From Parietaria judaica (lineage: Eukaryota; Streptophyta; Magnoliopsida; Rosales; Urticaceae): DNA of 64,000 bases. This document shows positions 61,121-64,000 of this stretch, piece after piece. The notes beneath the pieces were generated by a model. That model made no database searches and was not told where the DNA came from. It saw only the letters and a program-made list of their open reading frames with translations. The translations under genes were made by a program, and so were the position numbers. Where the stretch lies: NCBI GenBank assembly GCA_954871525.1, contig OX940862.1, positions 11,056,501 to 11,120,500 of the forward strand. Reading direction: 5' to 3'. Position 1 is the stretch's first letter. Every line of letters begins with the position of its first letter.

Positions 61121-64000
61121 ATGGCGGAGCTAGTGGCGACCAAGCTGGCGGAGGCACTCGTGAGCGAAGCTGTCACGAGAATCGCCGGGCTTCTCATCTC
61201 CGAAGCGGAGGCGTTAGCCGGCGTGAAGGACCAAGTGGAGAGCCTGCGCGTGGAGCTCACCCGCATCCAGTGCTTTCTGGAGGACGCCGACCGCAAGCAG
61301 GAGCGAGACAAGCGCGTGCACAACTGGCTCCTCGAAGTCAAAGCCGTCGCCGCCGAGATCGAGGACGCAATCGACACCTACGTCTACCACGTCAACTCTT
61401 CGCCAATCAGGTTTCTTCTGCTCTCGATCAGATCTTCTTATTTATCGATGGAAACCAGTTTGGATCTTCCCACATACTATATCCTATGCAAGATGCTAGT
61501 AAAGTCACTCTCGGATTTTATATATATGTTCCATTTTCGGAAAACCACAGCAGGTTTTTCCTTATGCGCAAACTCCGTGCGGAGATCGGCTCCGTCAAAG
61601 GCAAGCTGACGAGCATTCGCGAGAGCCGCCAGACTTACCAGATCGAGTTCAGCTCCACCAGCGACAGACGATTCTCTTCGCTGACAAGTCTCAGGCGCTC
61701 GTATCCCGACGATGAGGACCGAGATGTGGTCGTGGTCGGCTTTGAGGCTTATGCGAGGGCTTTGAAATCCGAGCTAATGAAGGAAGAAGATCGGCGGTGT
61801 GTCGTCTCCGTGGTCGGGATGGGCGGTTTGGGGAAGACTACGCTTGCCAAGAGTGTGTACGTCGACGTCGACGTGAAGAGGCATTTTGACTGCTGCGCTT
61901 GGGCGTTTGTCTCACAACAGTATGCACCGAGGGAGATTATTTCAGAGATTTTGTTGCAAGTTGGTTTCCGGGATCCAAATGAAGATAAAAGTACGGAAGA
62001 GAAGAAGAGCACAAAAGAGATCGCGGAAGACATGGGATACAAAAGGGATATTTTGAGAAAATTACTAGACCGTGAACTGGTTACTCTGCTTAGAAATGAG
62101 CTGCATGAAAAGCGGTATCTCGTTGTGCTTGATGATATTTGGAGCCTTGACGCTTGGTACAGCGTTCAGAGTGCTTTTCCCGAAGGAAATAAGGGAAGCA
62201 AAGTCGTTTTCACAACACGTAAAAAAGAAGTAGCAGTCTCCGCTGACCATCACAGCTCCCCTGTTGAACCTCAATTGTTAACCACTGCAGAGAGTTGGGA
62301 GCTTCTTCGGCGAACAGTGTTTCCCGGAGAAAGTTTCACGATCTGTGACTCTCGTCTTGAATTTGAGCAACTTGGGAAGGCTATGGTGGAAAGATGCAGT
62401 GGATTGCCACTTGCGGTTGTCGTGCTCGGTGGTTTTTTGAGAACGAAATCCTCAATAGAGGAATGGAGACAGGTGTTGGGTAATGTGAAATCGCACGTTA
62501 CTAAGCTCCGATTGGAGCAGCAATATGCAGTGGAAAATATCCTTGATCTCAGCTTCCGTGATTTACCTTATTACCTCAGACCGTGCTTTCTTTATATGGG
62601 TATGTTTCCCGAAGATAGCATGATACGGAAAGGATTGTTGATACGGCTCTGGATTGCAGAAGGTTTTTTAGCCGATTTGGAAAGAGAGGGTGAATTAATC
62701 GAAGATGTGGCTGAAAGATGTTTAGAAGATTTGGTCGATCGGTGTATGGTTCAGGTCACCCAATGGAACAGCACGAGGAAACGCATCAACACATGCCGAT
62801 TGCATGATCTGGTGAGGGATTTCTGCATTTCCAAGTCCAAAGAGGAGAACTTTTTTGACACGGGGAACCCGCCATTTTGTGCGGGATCACGTAGAATTGT
62901 TATTCACGGTATTATCGACTCAAACACTCTTTGGACTAGACAACAAAATCCTTGCCTTCGCTCACTTCTTGTGATCTCTGGTATGGATCCTCTAACCTTT
63001 TCACCTCCGAGAAAGAATAATTTGGCTCTATTAAGGGTATTGGACCTTAATTTTCTTGATGCCAAGTGTGGGGGTTCCAAGCTGCCCGTTAGAATTGGTG
63101 ATTTGATTCACTTAAAGTACTTACGGTATTGGAACTCCTATGATGGACAGACATTGAAACTACCACATTCCATTGGAAACCTGAGAAACTTAACGACTTT
63201 AGACTTGGCTGAAAATAAAAGTGTAGTTCTACCCAGAACAATGTCTGGGCTGATAAATCTTAGACATTTGTTATTACCTCTTCGTTTTGGTTTATTTCAT
63301 GCTCGGTGGATGCCACGAAGTGTCGGTCTCTTTGGAAATATGGCGCTCACAAACATAGTAACTCTGAAAGGGATATATGCCACGGATTTGATCAGGTCTA
63401 AGGCTTCCCTAACTACCCTGACAAACATAAGATCTTTGGGAATCACATTCATATCCCATCAAGAGTACTACACTCTGGTCCCTTTACTAAGCTCTCAGTT
63501 GCTCCACCTGCGGTCCTTGACGACGATAATATTGGATGATGGCGAGCTGCCAAATCTTGACTTAATTTCTCAGTGCGAAGCTCTTTCTAAACTTTGTGTA
63601 ATTGGGGAATTGTCTATACAAGCCTTTTCAGAGTTGCCAAGAACTCTGTCCAAGCTCGTACTCAGCCACTCTAAGATAAATAAAGACAATTTGGCGTTAT
63701 TAGAGAAGCTACCATCTTTGAGATTCCTCGGGCTGGCAAACGGTCAACATGGGGACAAAACAGTACTGGTGTTCTCTTCTGATGGTTTCCAAAAGCTGGA
63801 GATCCTTTTACTTTGGGGGCTGAATGGAGTTGAGGAGTTGGAAGTGGAGAAAGGCGCAATGCCGAAGCTCGAGAAGATATGTGTTGTTGGCATGCGGGAG
63901 CTTGTTATGCTTCCGGAAGGGCTGAAATACATGAGCAGCCTCCGGGAGTTGGAAATCACGAAGATGAGAAAAGCATTCGGAGATCGAGTCAAAGTTAACG
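61121..64000 (+). CDS. CC-NB-LRR disease-resistance protein (NLR 3), 3' end outside window
   Basis: Two exons: 61121-61410 and 61554 to the window edge, giving 912 complete codons without a stop or frameshift (every row was checked). The protein starts MAELVATKLAEALV and has an EDVID-like IEDAIDTYV in a coiled-coil of about 150 residues, P-loop GMGGLGKTT near residue 185, kinase-2 LVVLDDIW, RNBS-B KVVFTTR, GLPL (SGLPLAVVVLGG), CFLYMGMFPED, an LHD motif (TCRLHDLVRDFC) and LRRs. It is the close, intact relative of NLR 2. Its single intron lies inside the coiled-coil part, where NLR 1 has none. I chose the ATG at 61121 to match MAE starts of the family; an in-frame upstream start would add 22 residues. 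By comparison with NLR 2, only some 40 more codons are expected beyond the edge. Confidence 0.92.

Overview
The window is nuclear DNA from a flowering plant, most likely a eudicot; I cannot name the species. The evidence is plant-only gene families (NAC, C1-2i zinc finger, SKU5-like, chloroplast limit dextrinase, CC-NB-LRR), long AT-rich introns with GT/AG borders and GC-richer exons, many AT microsatellites, and many small non-autonomous DNA transposons. No rRNA, tRNA, CRISPR, phage or bacterial features were seen.

Layout: the 5' part of a NAC transcription factor (276-861, minus, running off the left edge); an orphan fragment resembling the N-terminus of a P-type Ca2+-ATPase (2194-2345); PRP3/RDM16, a U4/U6 snRNP protein (5668-8563, plus); a 1.43 kb fold-back transposon (8862-10293); a RABC2/Rab18-type GTPase (11838-13581, plus); an SKU5-similar cupredoxin protein with a GPI-type tail (14745-19285, plus); a UCH37-type deubiquitinase (20138-21576, minus); a Harbinger relic (23925-24651); a ZAT5-like EAR repressor (26014-27027, minus); 10 kb without a recognisable gene but with a nested transposon pair (33378-35118); a 28-exon plastid limit dextrinase with a hAT insertion in one intron (37460-44685, minus); 6.8 kb of transposon-rich DNA with another fold-back element (49848-50838); and a CC-NB-LRR resistance-gene cluster: an intact gene (51496-54823), a truncated pseudogene (55794-58215) and a 5'-complete gene leaving the right edge (61121-64000). 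Exon models were built by hand from reading frame, splice signals and family knowledge; all junctions keep frame.

The single-copy genes have unrelated jobs (splicing, traffic, wall growth, ubiquitin, starch) and show no operon-like logic. Only the NLR cluster is a functional neighbourhood: its second and third members are close paralogues, while the first has a different intron layout. The most distinctive signals are a family of MULE-like fold-back elements with exact or near-exact 9-bp target duplications (three complete copies plus single-arm relics), one of them split by a hAT element with a perfect 8-bp duplication; a tRNA-derived SINE with a perfect 13-bp duplication; a 48-49-bp tandem array rich in TTACGTAA-like sites about 0.8-1 kb upstream of the third NLR; and in the first NLR a probable GC-AG intron and a VHH in place of the MHD motif. 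I found no convincing wholly new system.
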